Assembly: GCA_020639135.1 (NCBI GenBank)
Contig: JACKHE010000002.1
Coordinates: 372,001-436,000, forward strand
Source of the DNA: Phycisphaeraceae bacterium
Lineage (GTDB): Bacteria; Planctomycetota; Phycisphaerae; Phycisphaerales; UBA1924
Length of the DNA stretch: 64,000 nt
Direction of reading: 5' to 3'
Positions within the stretch are counted from its first letter, which is position 1. Every line of letters begins with the position of its first letter. Positions 35,830 through 44,549 of the stretch are shown here, piece after piece. The translations under genes and the position numbers were made by a program. The notes under the pieces are model-generated. The model was not told the origin of the DNA. It made no database searches and saw only the letters and a list, made by a program, of their open reading frames with translations.

Positions 35830-38059
35830 TGAACAGGGACAGGAGAATGCCAAGATCGGCGGAGTCCACGATGCCGTCGCCGTTCAGATCCGCGATCGCG
35901 TCCGCTGTGCCGAACGCCGCGAGGAGGATACCCAAGTCGGCCGTGTTGATATAGCCGTCCTCGTTCAGATCGCCGAGGAGGATCACCGGCCGCACATCGG
36001 CGACCCCCCCGATCTCCGCGGAGATTTCGTAGAACTGCTGGGTCTCAAACTGCACCGCGGTTGTGATCCGGATGAAGTGAAAACCGGCCAGTTGTGCGGG
36101 ATTTCCGGTAACCGGATCGATCGCCCAGGCGATGTCGAACGCGTCTCCGCCGCCGCTGCCGGGGGTGATCCCCACGGTCATCGGATCGTCAGGTCTGGTA
36201 TAGAAGGAGCCTGTGGATTCCGAGCTGGGTTTGGCGAGGGTCGGGGAGAGATCCGCGTAGCCCCAGTGCGCCTCCTGCGTGGCGCCGGAGCCGTTCGGGT
36301 TCACCAGCACCACCGCCGCGAACTCCGACGGGAGCTCGTACGCGCCCGTCGTGTACATCGAGCCGATGTTCGGATAGATCATCGGGTCGGGGTAATCATC
36401 GATGACATCCGGCGGCGTCATCGTCTGCGGGTCGTCGTCCCAATCCTGTTCGCGCCACACCCCCGACGCCGGCGCCGGGAGGCTCGAGCCCTGGATCAGG
36501 TACCACGTGTCATCGGCGATGCCGTTGCTGTTGGCGTCGAGGCTGATCTCGATATGCGCCGCCTCCGCCCAGCGCTGGGTCGGATCGGTGCCCGCCCAGA
36601 AGGCGTTGCTGAATACGATCGCGTCCATCCCGAAGGGATTGGCCGGATGGTCCAGGACCATGTGATCGAAACCGAGCGTGATGGACCCGCCGAACCCCCC
36701 GAGACTCACGATCTTGGCGTTGGTGTTGGTGGGGTCATCCGTCGCGCCGCCGACCGGGGGGCCCAGCGCCATCGCCGGATCGTTGAAAAGTGAGTCGTTG
36801 ATGTAGAAACCGGGGGCCGGGGTGTAATCGATCACCTCCGTGGCGAACTCGCTGCTGCCCAGCGCCGAGCCGGCGAACGCGCAGGCGGTGAGCCCGGCGA
36901 GGCGACGGCCGCCGACCATCCCGCGTGAACGTCTCCTCCTCCGGAAAACGTTGCACGCCGGGATGGTCAGCAGCATCGCCGATGCGGGCGCCGGGACGGT
37001 CGCGTACCAGCGTACGCCGTCGGTGACATACAGCTCTCCGGTGGCGCGATTGAACGATGAGCCATAGAAGCGGTCGCCGGTTCCCGCGGGGTCCAGCCTG
37101 TTGAAGATCGCCGGGTTGTTGATATCGATCGGCCCGAATCCCAGCAGCGCCGACTCGACCGCCTGGGCGCAGATGACCGCGAGATACCCCGTCTCGCCCT
37201 CGAAGAAATCGCCCCCGCCGACGATCAGGTCCCCGTCGAGGTCGATCGAGAGCGAGTACGCGCTGAGCACATCGCCGATGAGCACGCCGTCGCTTGCGAA
37301 ATCCGCGGGGGAACCGACCGACCAGTCGCCCGGGCTGAACGCCTTGAGCGTTCCCGTCCCGCCGTCGAGGTCGAATCCGTTGCCCGTGTACAACCGACCC
37401 GCGCTGTCGAAGACGATGCCGCCCGAGGCGCCGTCGATGTTCGCAATGATGGTCGGGTTCACCGGCGCCAGGGTGTCGCTGGTGACATCCAGCAGCGTCA
37501 CCCGCGAGCCGCCGTCGTTGCTCGTGACCGCGAGATGATCCCCGTCCATCCAGGCGGCGTCGAAGTGCGACACCGTCGCGAAGACCTGCGCCACCGAGGC
37601 GTCGATGATCGACGGCGTCACCGCCGATCCCAGGTCCGATGGATCAAAGATCACCAGCGGCCGCCCGGCCCCACCGCCGAATGCGATGCGCGAGCCATCG
37701 GGGCTGACGCGCAGAAACGCCGGATCCGGGGCGCTCACGAAGACACCGGGAGCTATCGTCGAGACCAGGTCGAAGGCGCCGGAGCCGATCGCCGTCTCGA
37801 GGTACACGCCATCTCCTGTCGCCGCGAGCAGCCGCCCATCGGGCAGCGCATCGCCTACGGTAAAGAACGAGCCGGCGCCGATCGCCGGCAGATCGAACTG
37901 CCGGTAGCTCGCGCCGTAGCTCGTGCAAACATCGCGTGGCGTCGCCGCACGGGTTGCTCCGGCGAACAGCGCAACAGGAACCGACACGGCCAATGCAACA
38001 ACGGCGGCACGGCCGTGTCGCGGTGCGCAGACGTGATGCGCACGAACAAAATCGATCAT
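35816..38059 (-). CDS. Cobalamin-riboswitch-controlled two-part surface protein with internal sorting tail and C-terminal dockerin repeats
   Basis: A 747-residue frame starts at an ATG with GGAGGGGAG just upstream. Part one (1-380): a signal peptide to about residue 39, then a propeller-like series of blades (VSPDGSRIAFGGG, AWMDGDHLAVTSN, DSAGRLYTGNGFDLDGG), then at 355-378 VPAPASAMLLTIPACNVF and five arginines, a complete PEP-CTERM-like tail. Part two (381-747) begins with its own Met and signal peptide (MVGGRRLAGLTACAFAGSA), has a domain with EISLDANSNGIADDTWYLIQGS, and ends in two dockerin loops (DLNEDGYINTADLG, DLNGDGIVDSADLG). A GGAGGAGGAG string inside the Arg codons lies 13 bases before Met 381 and could start a second protein. 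The pair resembles BtuG-type propellers and their partners in B12 loci; that is inference. Confidence 0.8.
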   Translation of the reverse strand: MIDFVRAHHVCAPRHGRAAVVALAVSVPVALFAGATRAATPRDVCTSYGASYRQFDLPAIGAGSFFTVGDALPDGRLLAATGDGVYLETAIGSGAFDLVSTIAPGVFVSAPDPAFLRVSPDGSRIAFGGGAGRPLVIFDPSDLGSAVTPSIIDASVAQVFATVSHFDAAWMDGDHLAVTSNDGGSRVTLLDVTSDTLAPVNPTIIANIDGASGGIVFDSAGRLYTGNGFDLDGGTGTLKAFSPGDWSVGSPADFASDGVLIGDVLSAYSLSIDLDGDLIVGGGDFFEGETGYLAVICAQAVESALLGFGPIDINNPAIFNRLDPAGTGDRFYGSSFNRATGELYVTDGVRWYATVPAPASAMLLTIPACNVFRRRRRSRGMVGGRRLAGLTACAFAGSALGSSEFATEVIDYTPAPGFYINDSLFNDPAMALGPPVGGATDDPTNTNAKIVSLGGFGGSITLGFDHMVLDHPANPFGMDAIVFSNAFWAGTDPTQRWAEAAHIEISLDANSNGIADDTWYLIQGSSLPAPASGVWREQDWDDDPQTMTPPDVIDDYPDPMIYPNIGSMYTTGAYELPSEFAAVVLVNPNGSGATQEAHWGYADLSPTLAKPSSESTGSFYTRPDDPMTVGITPGSGGGDAFDIAWAIDPVTGNPAQLAGFHFIRITTAVQFETQQFYEISAEIGGVADVRPVILLGDLNEDGYINTADLGILLAAFGTADAIADLNGDGIVDSADLGILLSLFNGDP

Positions 38060-38162
38060 CTCTCTCCCCTCCAGGTTGTTCCGGCTCCGAAAACGCGCAG
38101 AGCACTCCCCGATGACGAGGCCACACTTTCCGTCGCTCGCGGGAAGACGCCATGCGGTGGGG

Positions 38163-38190
38163 TTGGTCCGACAGGGAGTCAGCGGACCAA
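38163..38190 (-). promoter_or_regulatory. Hairpin in the expression platform of the cobalamin riboswitch
   Basis: TTGGTCCG and CGGACCAA form an 8-bp perfect stem around a 12-base loop, between the aptamer and the start codon at 38059. There is no U-run after it, so it is more likely to act through an alternative structure or Rho than as an intrinsic terminator. Confidence 0.55.
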
Positions 38191-38224
38191 CAGCATCGGC
38201 GCCCCTTTTCGCGAGGGCGGCACA

Positions 38225-38430
38225 AAACATGTCGTGGCAGGTCTTCCGGCTCCGGGTCTCTCACGAGATCCGCCTTCCCCCGCCTGGGCTTCTCCTCCAA
38301 GAGCGCCAGTCAGCGGAGTGGCATATCGATCTCGCGGTCGGCGACCCGTTACGGCGGCGCGTCCGCGGCGGCTTTTCACCGCACTTCCCTTTTCAGCTTT
38401 TCCGCGGCGAACTCACGCGTTCAGCAACCA
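38225..38430 (-). promoter_or_regulatory. Cobalamin (AdoCbl) riboswitch
   Basis: Read leftward, the element holds every core block of the B12 aptamer: AAAAGGGAAGTGCGGTGAAA (38393-38374) followed by CGCCGTAACGGG, then GCCACTCCGC (38322-38313), GGGGAAGGCGG (38280-38270) and the B12 box GAGCCGGAAGACCTGCC (38252-38236). They are in the right order and spacing for a ~200-nt aptamer. It lies about 170 bases upstream of the surface-protein start and downstream of a clear promoter, so B12 should repress that transcript. Exact ends are approximate. Confidence 0.95.
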
Positions 38431-38441
38431 TCGACGCGTGC

Positions 38442-38469
38442 AACATAACACGTTCTGCACCCTTGTCAA
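38442..38469 (-). promoter_or_regulatory. Promoter of the cobalamin-riboswitch transcript
   Basis: Read leftward, TTGACA (38469-38464) and TATGTT (38447-38442) are 16 bases apart, a near-consensus sigma-70 promoter. The riboswitch begins about 12 bases after the -10 box, which fits a short leader. Confidence 0.75.
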
Positions 38470-38651
38470 CAATCAACAACCCCATCGCGCAAGAATCACC
38501 CGATTGTGGATGCCATGCTCGGGGTTCCCCCGGTCTTCACCCGAACGCTCGACTGGAGCGCAACCACCTGTCGATAATCATCCAAGCAAACACTTCGCGC
38601 CGGTGCCACGCCCCGACGACGGGGCCGGCGCCCGCGCCACAGGAGCGATTC

Positions 38652-39257
38652 ATGACTACTTCTCTCGCCGAACTCTGGCTGCCGATCATCATCTCCTCCG
38701 TCGTCGTCTTCGTGCTCTTCATGGCCTTCTGGACCGTCGCGCCGCACCACAAGCCGGAGTTCCGATCACTCGGCAAGGACAACGAGGACAAGCTCATCGA
38801 TCTCGTCAAGTCCGCCGGTGTCAAGCCGGGCGTGTACATGTACCCCCACTGCGGCGCCGACAAGCAGTACGCCAGGAGCGAAGAGTTCCGGAAGAAGTGG
38901 GAGGGGGGCTGCATGGGAATCCTCACCCTGTTCCCCGGAGCGCCCAACATGGCGCGCAACATGGGCCTCTCGATGGTCGTGTACCTGCTCGTCTCCGTTT
39001 TCGTCGCCTACCTCTCGGGACTTGCGCTCGCGCCGGGCGCCGAAGGGATGCAGGTCATGCAGGTCGCGGGGACCGCAGCGGTCGGCTTCTACGCTTTCGG
39101 CAGCCTCAACGGCGGCATCTGGTTCGGCGCGCCAACCCGCACCTTCATCACCAACGGGTTCGACGCCGTCGTTTGCGGCCTCGTCACCGGCCTGATCTTC
39201 ATGCTCCTGTGGCCCTCCGCAGAGGTCGCCGCCAACGGCGCCATCCCGACGCCTTGA
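38652..39257 (+). CDS. Hypothetical membrane protein
   Basis: The 201-residue protein starts at an ATG preceded by GGAGCGA. It has a membrane helix at about residues 8-28 (LPIIISSVVVFVLFMAFW), a charged cytoplasmic or periplasmic loop with GVYMYPHCGADKQYARSEEF, and three more helices after residue 105 (LSMVVYLLVSVFVAYLSG, MQVAGTAAVGFYAFGS, DAVVCGLVTGLIFMLLW). The loop His-Cys pair is a weak metal-site candidate. I do not recognise the family. It is divergent from the riboswitch operon and separated from its promoter by about 180 bases. Confidence 0.8.
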   Translation: MTTSLAELWLPIIISSVVVFVLFMAFWTVAPHHKPEFRSLGKDNEDKLIDLVKSAGVKPGVYMYPHCGADKQYARSEEFRKKWEGGCMGILTLFPGAPNMARNMGLSMVVYLLVSVFVAYLSGLALAPGAEGMQVMQVAGTAAVGFYAFGSLNGGIWFGAPTRTFITNGFDAVVCGLVTGLIFMLLWPSAEVAANGAIPTP

Positions 39258-39296
39258 TCTGACGGAACCGCAGTAGAAGGGGGCTCGAAGGGTGCC

Positions 39297-39362
39297 GTGG
39301 CAACGCGCAGCTTTGCCACGATCGGTATGCCCTTATCCGTGGCATTGATTCGCATTGCCACG
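39297..39362. terminator. Twin hairpins between convergent genes
   Basis: Two stems lie in the gap between the rightward membrane-protein gene and the leftward lepA: GTGGCAA/TTGCCAC (39297-39303 with 39313-39319) and CGTGGCA/TGCCACG (39338-39344 with 39356-39362). They share the GTGGCA core. Neither has a strong U-run, so termination in either direction is likely but not certain. Confidence 0.5.
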
Positions 39363-39436
39363 CCACCCTGCCCCATGCCCCCCCAACCTCTCCTTCATCA
39401 TTCCCGCCTGGGATCGGAATCAGCAACTGATCTGGC

Positions 39437-41260
39437 TTACTCTCCCTGCTCCAGCACCGCCAGGAAAGCCTCCTGCGGCACCTCCACGCTGCCGATGTTC
39501 TTCATCCGCTTCTTGCCCTTCTTCTGCTTCTCGAGCAGCTTCCGTTTGCGGGAGACATCGCCGCCGTAGCACTTGGCCGTGACGTTCTTGCGCATCGCCT
39601 TGATCGTCTCGCGGGCGATGATCTTGCCGCCGATGGCGACCTGCAGCGGGACCTCGAACTGATGCCGCGGGATCGCCGTGCGGAGCTTCTGCAGGATCGC
39701 CCGGCCCCGCTTCTCCGCGTTGTCCCGGTGCGCGATCAGGCACAGCGCCTCAACCGCCACGCCGTTGACGAGGATGTCCAGCTTGACCAGCCGGTCGGCG
39801 TGGAAGCCGGTCAGCTCGTAGTCCATCGTCCCGTAGCCGCGCGTGATGGACTTCAGCTTGTCGTAGAAGTCGTAGATGATCTCCGCCAGCGGCATCTCGT
39901 AGGTCAGGATCTGCCGCGTCTCGGAGACGAACTGCTGGCTCTTGTAGATCCCCCGCCGATCGCCGCACAGGCTCATGATGTCGCCGATGGACTCCATGGG
40001 CACGACCAGCTCGACCTTGACGATCGGCTCGCGGAGCTCGTCGATCTCCACCACGTCGGGCAGGTCCGCAGGGTTCGTCACCTCGACGACGTCGCCGTTG
40101 GTCTTGAGCACCTGGTACGACACCGTCGGCGCCGTCTGGACGATCTCGACGCCCCCCTCACGCTCCAGGCGTTCCTGCACGATCTCCATGTGCAACAGCC
40201 CCAGGAACCCGCAGCGGAAGCCGAAGCCCAGCGCATCGCTGTGCACCGGGACGAAGGTGAAGCTCGCGTCGTTGAGGCTCAGACGCTCGACCGCATCGCG
40301 GAGTGTCTCGAACTCCGCGCCCTTGCCCCCCTCGCCGCCGCCGCTGGAGGGGTAGAAGTCGCAGAACACCATCTGCTTGGGCTCTTCATAACCCGGCAGC
40401 GGCTTCTCGGCGGGGCTGTGGTCGATCGTGATCGTGTCGCCGACGCGCACGTCCTTGAGCGTCTTGATCGCCGCGACGAGGTACCCGGTCTCCCCGGCGC
40501 CGAGCGACTTGACCTTCTCCCGCTGGGGCCGGTGCTTGCCGAGCTCCGTGACGGTGAACGTCCGCCCCACGCCCATCATGCGGATCTTGTCGCCCACGCT
40601 CAGGCGACCGTCGAAGACGCGCACGAACACGACCACGCCGCGGTAGTCGTCGTAGATCGAATCGAAGATCAGCGCCCGCGTGCGCTCGGTCACCTGCGCC
40701 CTGGGCGGCGGCAGTTTCTCGCAGATCGCGTCGAGCAGCTCGACGATCCCCTCGCCGGTCTTGGCCGAGCAGAAGATGCAGTCCGTCGCGTCGATCCCGA
40801 GCACGTGCTCGATCTCCAGCGCGACCTCCTCGGGCTGCGCGCCGGGCAGGTCCAGCTTGTTCACGACCGGGATGATCTCCAGGTCCTGCTCGATCGCCAG
40901 GTAGGCGTTGGCGACCGTCTGCGCCTCGACCCCCTGCGTCGCGTCCACCACCAGCACCGCGCCCTCGCACGCCGTCAGCGCCCGGCTCACCTCGTAGGTG
41001 AAATCCACGTGCCCCGGCGTATCAATGAAGTTGAGCATGTACGTCTCGCCAAGGTGCACGTGCTCGACCGTCACCGCCGACGCCTTGATCGTGATGCCCC
41101 GCTCCCGCTCCAGGTCCATCGAGTCCAGGAGCTGCTCCCGCGCCTCCCGGTCCGAGACCGCCCTCGTTGATTGCAGCAACCGGTCGGCCAGCGTGCTCTT
41201 GCCGTGGTCAATGTGCGCAATGATCGAGAAGTTCCGGATGTGTTCGATCGGGATGGTCAT
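39437..41260 (-). CDS. lepA: Elongation factor 4 (translation GTPase LepA)
   Basis: LepA is a ribosome-associated GTPase that helps assembly of the 30S subunit and translation under stress. The ATG used gives 607 residues, the family norm; the frame continues upstream without homology. G1 AHIDHGKST, G2 RGITIKA, G3 DTPGH, G4 NKLDLPGA and G5 CSAKTGEG are all visible. The C-terminal LepA-specific domain has GTMDYELTGFHADRLVKLDILVNG (residues about 493-516, cited as the GFHADRLVKLDI block). It is followed by lysine-rich KRKLLEKQKKGKKRMK, as in other LepA. Confidence 0.98.
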   Translation of the reverse strand: MTIPIEHIRNFSIIAHIDHGKSTLADRLLQSTRAVSDREAREQLLDSMDLERERGITIKASAVTVEHVHLGETYMLNFIDTPGHVDFTYEVSRALTACEGAVLVVDATQGVEAQTVANAYLAIEQDLEIIPVVNKLDLPGAQPEEVALEIEHVLGIDATDCIFCSAKTGEGIVELLDAICEKLPPPRAQVTERTRALIFDSIYDDYRGVVVFVRVFDGRLSVGDKIRMMGVGRTFTVTELGKHRPQREKVKSLGAGETGYLVAAIKTLKDVRVGDTITIDHSPAEKPLPGYEEPKQMVFCDFYPSSGGGEGGKGAEFETLRDAVERLSLNDASFTFVPVHSDALGFGFRCGFLGLLHMEIVQERLEREGGVEIVQTAPTVSYQVLKTNGDVVEVTNPADLPDVVEIDELREPIVKVELVVPMESIGDIMSLCGDRRGIYKSQQFVSETRQILTYEMPLAEIIYDFYDKLKSITRGYGTMDYELTGFHADRLVKLDILVNGVAVEALCLIAHRDNAEKRGRAILQKLRTAIPRHQFEVPLQVAIGGKIIARETIKAMRKNVTAKCYGGDVSRKRKLLEKQKKGKKRMKNIGSVEVPQEAFLAVLEQGE

Positions 41261-41383
41261 GGGGATGAGGTGGGACGGTGGCCGCACAAAGGCTGTCACG
41301 AGGGGCGCCCGGGCCATCCTTGACCCGGGATCGACGATTGTAGCGGCCCCCAGAGCCCGACCCCGGTCCCCGCAGCGATGTGA

Positions 41384-42628
41384 TTACCGCCGGCCCCCCC
41401 GGACGACGCCCCGGCTCGCTTCGATCACCAGCCCCGTTTCGACAGAGGGCTCCGCCGGGGTGGTGATCCACGCCCACAGCGCCGGTTTCGAGTCGTCATC
41501 CGTCACGATCGGGGGCACGAAACTGTACGTGATCGGGATCAGGTGGTCGTAGCACATCCCCCCGCCGAACCCATCCCACGGCCGCATCAGGTCCTGCATC
41601 CGGTTCGACGACCGCCGCAGCATCACGATGTCCACCGGGATCCACCCCCCGGCGTCATTTGCCTCGTCGTAGAGATAGAACTCCACCCAGGTCCGCAGCA
41701 GGGCTTGTCTTGCGTTGTCGGGATCGAAGTTCGCCCGGCACACCGCGCTCGCCGCCGGCACGGTCGAACGGCCACCCGGGGAGCCCGCGACATCGAGGCC
41801 GATCACCACCCGCGCCGGCAGCCCCGCCGCCCGGTACACCGCGCACAGCAGCGCCGCCATGTCCGGGTCCGTCCCGCGCATCCGGGTCGCCATCGCCGCC
41901 GCCCCCTCCAGCTCCACCCCGGCGAAGCGGGCCGGGTAGTCCGTCCGGCTCCCGGAACCGCTCGGCTGGAAGCTCTCCTGCACCCGCCCCGCCAGCGCCT
42001 TGGCCACCAGGTACGGGTTGGGACCGTGCGGGTTGTTCGAGGTCCACCGGTTCATCAGCGCCACCACGCGCTTGTCGTCGCACTCGATGAACCGCTGCGG
42101 CGCCAGCGACGACGCGATCGACTCCGAGTACCCCTTGCTCGGCCACTGCACGCGCATCGCCGCGTTCTCATCGACCTTCGTCTCGTACGTCGTCGCCGGC
42201 CCCCGCATCGCAATCGTCAGCTGCCGCGTGTCGATGTTGTTCGCATCCCACCGCGCGAGCTGCTCCCCGTTGGGATACCCCGGCGCCAGCGTCGGCTTCT
42301 CAACAATGGTCGTCTGATCAACCAGCAGCGCCGCCTGCGCGAGATGTTCCGTCTCGACGCGCGCCGTCGCGCAGCCTGCGTTCAGCGGCGCCACCACGGT
42401 CACATGACTCAGCTCAAGGCGATCTGTTTGCTGATGCGTCTGCCCCGAGCGCTGCCGGGTCGCGTCGTTGGTGACAAAGACGTTCATCTCCCGCCGAAAA
42501 TCCCAGTTCGAAGGGCTGGTCAGCCGCAGATATGGGTTCTTCGTCGGGTCCCAGGAGTCCTGCGCCCAGGCTGATGCCCCCAGCGCAATGAGCAGGCCCA
42601 GCAACACGAGATGTCGTTTCTGTGGCAT
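41384..42628 (-). CDS. Secreted transglutaminase-like protein, probably inactive
   Basis: The 414-residue protein has a signal peptide (about 1-22, ending ASAWA). Residues about 250-330 align with the transglutaminase core: RGTDPDMAALLCAVYRAAGLPARVV matches in part 'GDC..A.L..ALLRA.GIPARVV' (Asp 254 at the position of the catalytic Cys) and LLRTWVEFYL matches 'GHAWVEVYL' (Arg 312 at the position of the catalytic His). The third residue, Asp in GGWIPVDI, is kept. So two of the three catalytic residues are replaced. It may be a binding domain. It is divergent from comM and upstream of lepA on the same strand. Confidence 0.8.
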   Translation of the reverse strand: MPQKRHLVLLGLLIALGASAWAQDSWDPTKNPYLRLTSPSNWDFRREMNVFVTNDATRQRSGQTHQQTDRLELSHVTVVAPLNAGCATARVETEHLAQAALLVDQTTIVEKPTLAPGYPNGEQLARWDANNIDTRQLTIAMRGPATTYETKVDENAAMRVQWPSKGYSESIASSLAPQRFIECDDKRVVALMNRWTSNNPHGPNPYLVAKALAGRVQESFQPSGSGSRTDYPARFAGVELEGAAAMATRMRGTDPDMAALLCAVYRAAGLPARVVIGLDVAGSPGGRSTVPAASAVCRANFDPDNARQALLRTWVEFYLYDEANDAGGWIPVDIVMLRRSSNRMQDLMRPWDGFGGGMCYDHLIPITYSFVPPIVTDDDSKPALWAWITTPAEPSVETGLVIEASRGVVRGGRR

Positions 42629-42771
42629 CGATCAGGACTCCTCTCAAGACGCGATCTCAAGATCCGTTGGCCAGTTTCGCCGATCGCATCGGTGCACGCG
42701 GCTCCGGTTCAGGATTCGCACCGATCTTCCCGGGGTTCCCCCGGCTTGCATTCGGATAATGTTCGGCTAAC

Positions 42772-44349
42772 ATGATCCGTATGCTTTCGTATGTCCAATC
42801 CTACCTGCTCCAGGGCATCGACGCCCACCGGTGCGAGATCGAGGTCGATTTCAACCCGGTCGGCCTCGAAAAGACCGACATCGTGGGCCTCCCCGACACC
42901 GCGGTTCGGGAGTCCCTCGAGCGGGTCACGGCCGCGATCAGCAACGCCGGATACCCAACGCTCATCGGGCGCCTGGTCATCAACCTCGCCCCGGCCGACC
43001 TCCGCAAGGAGGGGCCGGTGTATGACCTGCCCATCGCCGTGGGGCAGCTCGTCGCCGCCGGGGTCATCCGGCCCGACCTAGGTCGGGGCCGCGAAGCCGT
43101 CGATCACCGGCAGTGCCTGATCGCCGGGGAGCTGGCCCTCGACGGCCGGATCCGCCCCATCCGCGGCGCCATCGCGATGTCCATGCTCGCGCGGGAGCTG
43201 GGCCTGCCAAGAGTCATCCTCCCCGCGGCCAACGCGCTGGAGGCAGCGGTCGTCGAAGGCGTCGAGGTCCTGGGAATGCGCACGCTCCAGGACGTCGTCG
43301 CGCTGCTCAACGGGCAGCTCGACCCCGAGCCGACACCCGCAGTCGATGTCGAATCGCTCATCGAGCACACGCTGGCGCCGATCGACTTCGCCGAGGTCCG
43401 GGGTCAGGAGGGGGTCAAGCGAGCGATCACCGTCGCCGCGGCCGGCTCGCACAACATCGCGATGCTGGGCCCTGCCGGCACCGGCAAGTCGATGATGGCC
43501 AAGGCGCTCCCCGGGATCCTCCCGCCGCTCACCCCCGACGAGGCGCTGGAGGTCACCCGCATCTACTCCGCCGCGGGGATGCTCTGCCACGCCAACGGCG
43601 CGAGCAACGGCAGCGGCCATGCCCACTCGGGCCTCATCACCAGCCGCCCCGTGCGCACGCCGCACCACACCGCTTCCTCTCCCGCGCTCATCGGCGGGGG
43701 GCAGGTCCCGCGCCCCGGCGAGATCAGCCTCGCCCACCGCGGCGTCCTCTTCCTCGACGAACTCCCCGAGTTTCCCCGCGTCGTGCTCGAAACGCTCCGG
43801 CAGCCTCTCGAGGACGGCGCCGTCACCATCGCCCGCGCCCACGCCGCGGTCCGGTTCCCGACGGCGTTCATGCTCGTGACCGCGATGAACCCGACGCAGC
43901 GGGGGGGCATGCCCGAGGATGAGGTCGGCCGGCGCGAGATGGACCGCTATCTCTCCCGCATCTCCCGCCCCCTGATCGACCGCATTGACATCCACGTCGA
44001 AGCGCCGGCGGTCCCCTGGAAAGAACTCTCCGCCAGCAGCGCCACCGGGACCAGCTCCGCGCAGATGCGCGAGCGCGTTCTCCTCGCACACACCCGCGCC
44101 CGCGCCAGGCAGGGTCGGGTCCACAACGCCCACCTCAGCGGCCGGGCGCTGGACGAACTCGCCCCCATGAAGCCCGAGGCCAAGGAGCTGCTGGGCCAGG
44201 CGATCGCCACGCTCGGGCTCTCGGCCAGGGCCTACGACAAGGTGCGCCGTGTCGCCAGATCGATCGCCGACCTGGAGGATTCCGACGAGCTGACGTGCGC
44301 CCACGTGGCGGAAGCGGTCCAATATCGCCTGCTGGACCGCCAGATCTGA
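42772..44349 (+). CDS. comM: YifB/ComM family magnesium-chelatase-like AAA ATPase
   Basis: ComM is a hexameric helicase that promotes branch migration during natural transformation; homologues are found in most bacteria. The 525 residues have the N-terminal ChlI-like lobe (VGLPDTAVRESLERVTAAI, LAPADLRKEGPVYDLPIA), the AAA core with Walker A GPAGTGKSM, Walker B LFLDELPEF, and the C-terminal SARAYDKVRRVARSIADL helices. The start could be the ATG here or one 3 codons later. A terminator-like stem follows about 140 bases after the stop. Other competence genes are not in the window, apart from a pseudopilin at 35 kb. Confidence 0.95.
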   Translation: MIRMLSYVQSYLLQGIDAHRCEIEVDFNPVGLEKTDIVGLPDTAVRESLERVTAAISNAGYPTLIGRLVINLAPADLRKEGPVYDLPIAVGQLVAAGVIRPDLGRGREAVDHRQCLIAGELALDGRIRPIRGAIAMSMLARELGLPRVILPAANALEAAVVEGVEVLGMRTLQDVVALLNGQLDPEPTPAVDVESLIEHTLAPIDFAEVRGQEGVKRAITVAAAGSHNIAMLGPAGTGKSMMAKALPGILPPLTPDEALEVTRIYSAAGMLCHANGASNGSGHAHSGLITSRPVRTPHHTASSPALIGGGQVPRPGEISLAHRGVLFLDELPEFPRVVLETLRQPLEDGAVTIARAHAAVRFPTAFMLVTAMNPTQRGGMPEDEVGRREMDRYLSRISRPLIDRIDIHVEAPAVPWKELSASSATGTSSAQMRERVLLAHTRARARQGRVHNAHLSGRALDELAPMKPEAKELLGQAIATLGLSARAYDKVRRVARSIADLEDSDELTCAHVAEAVQYRLLDRQI

Positions 44350-44485
44350 TCCGGGCGCCGGGATTCTCGGACATCATGTAAGTCTATACAATGCAATACT
44401 TTGTGTTGCTTTTCTGACGTGTCCTGCTACCATCTGGGCACAGAGGGAATCTCGCACGCCGGCTTGGCAAAGGTGAGGCGACACA

Positions 44486-44523
44486 CAACAGCCCAGGGGC
44501 ATCCTGAGGCTGTTGTTGCTTTT
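44486..44523 (+). terminator. Rho-independent terminator
   Basis: CAACAGCC (44486-44493) pairs with GGCTGTTG (44508-44515), with AGG/CCT stacked inside, then TTGCTTTT. It serves rightward transcription from comM or from a possible small RNA between 44395 and 44485, which has a -10-like TATACAAT at 44387-44394. Confidence 0.7.
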
Positions 44524-44549
44524 GGCACGACCGGCCCGAGCCACTCAGA

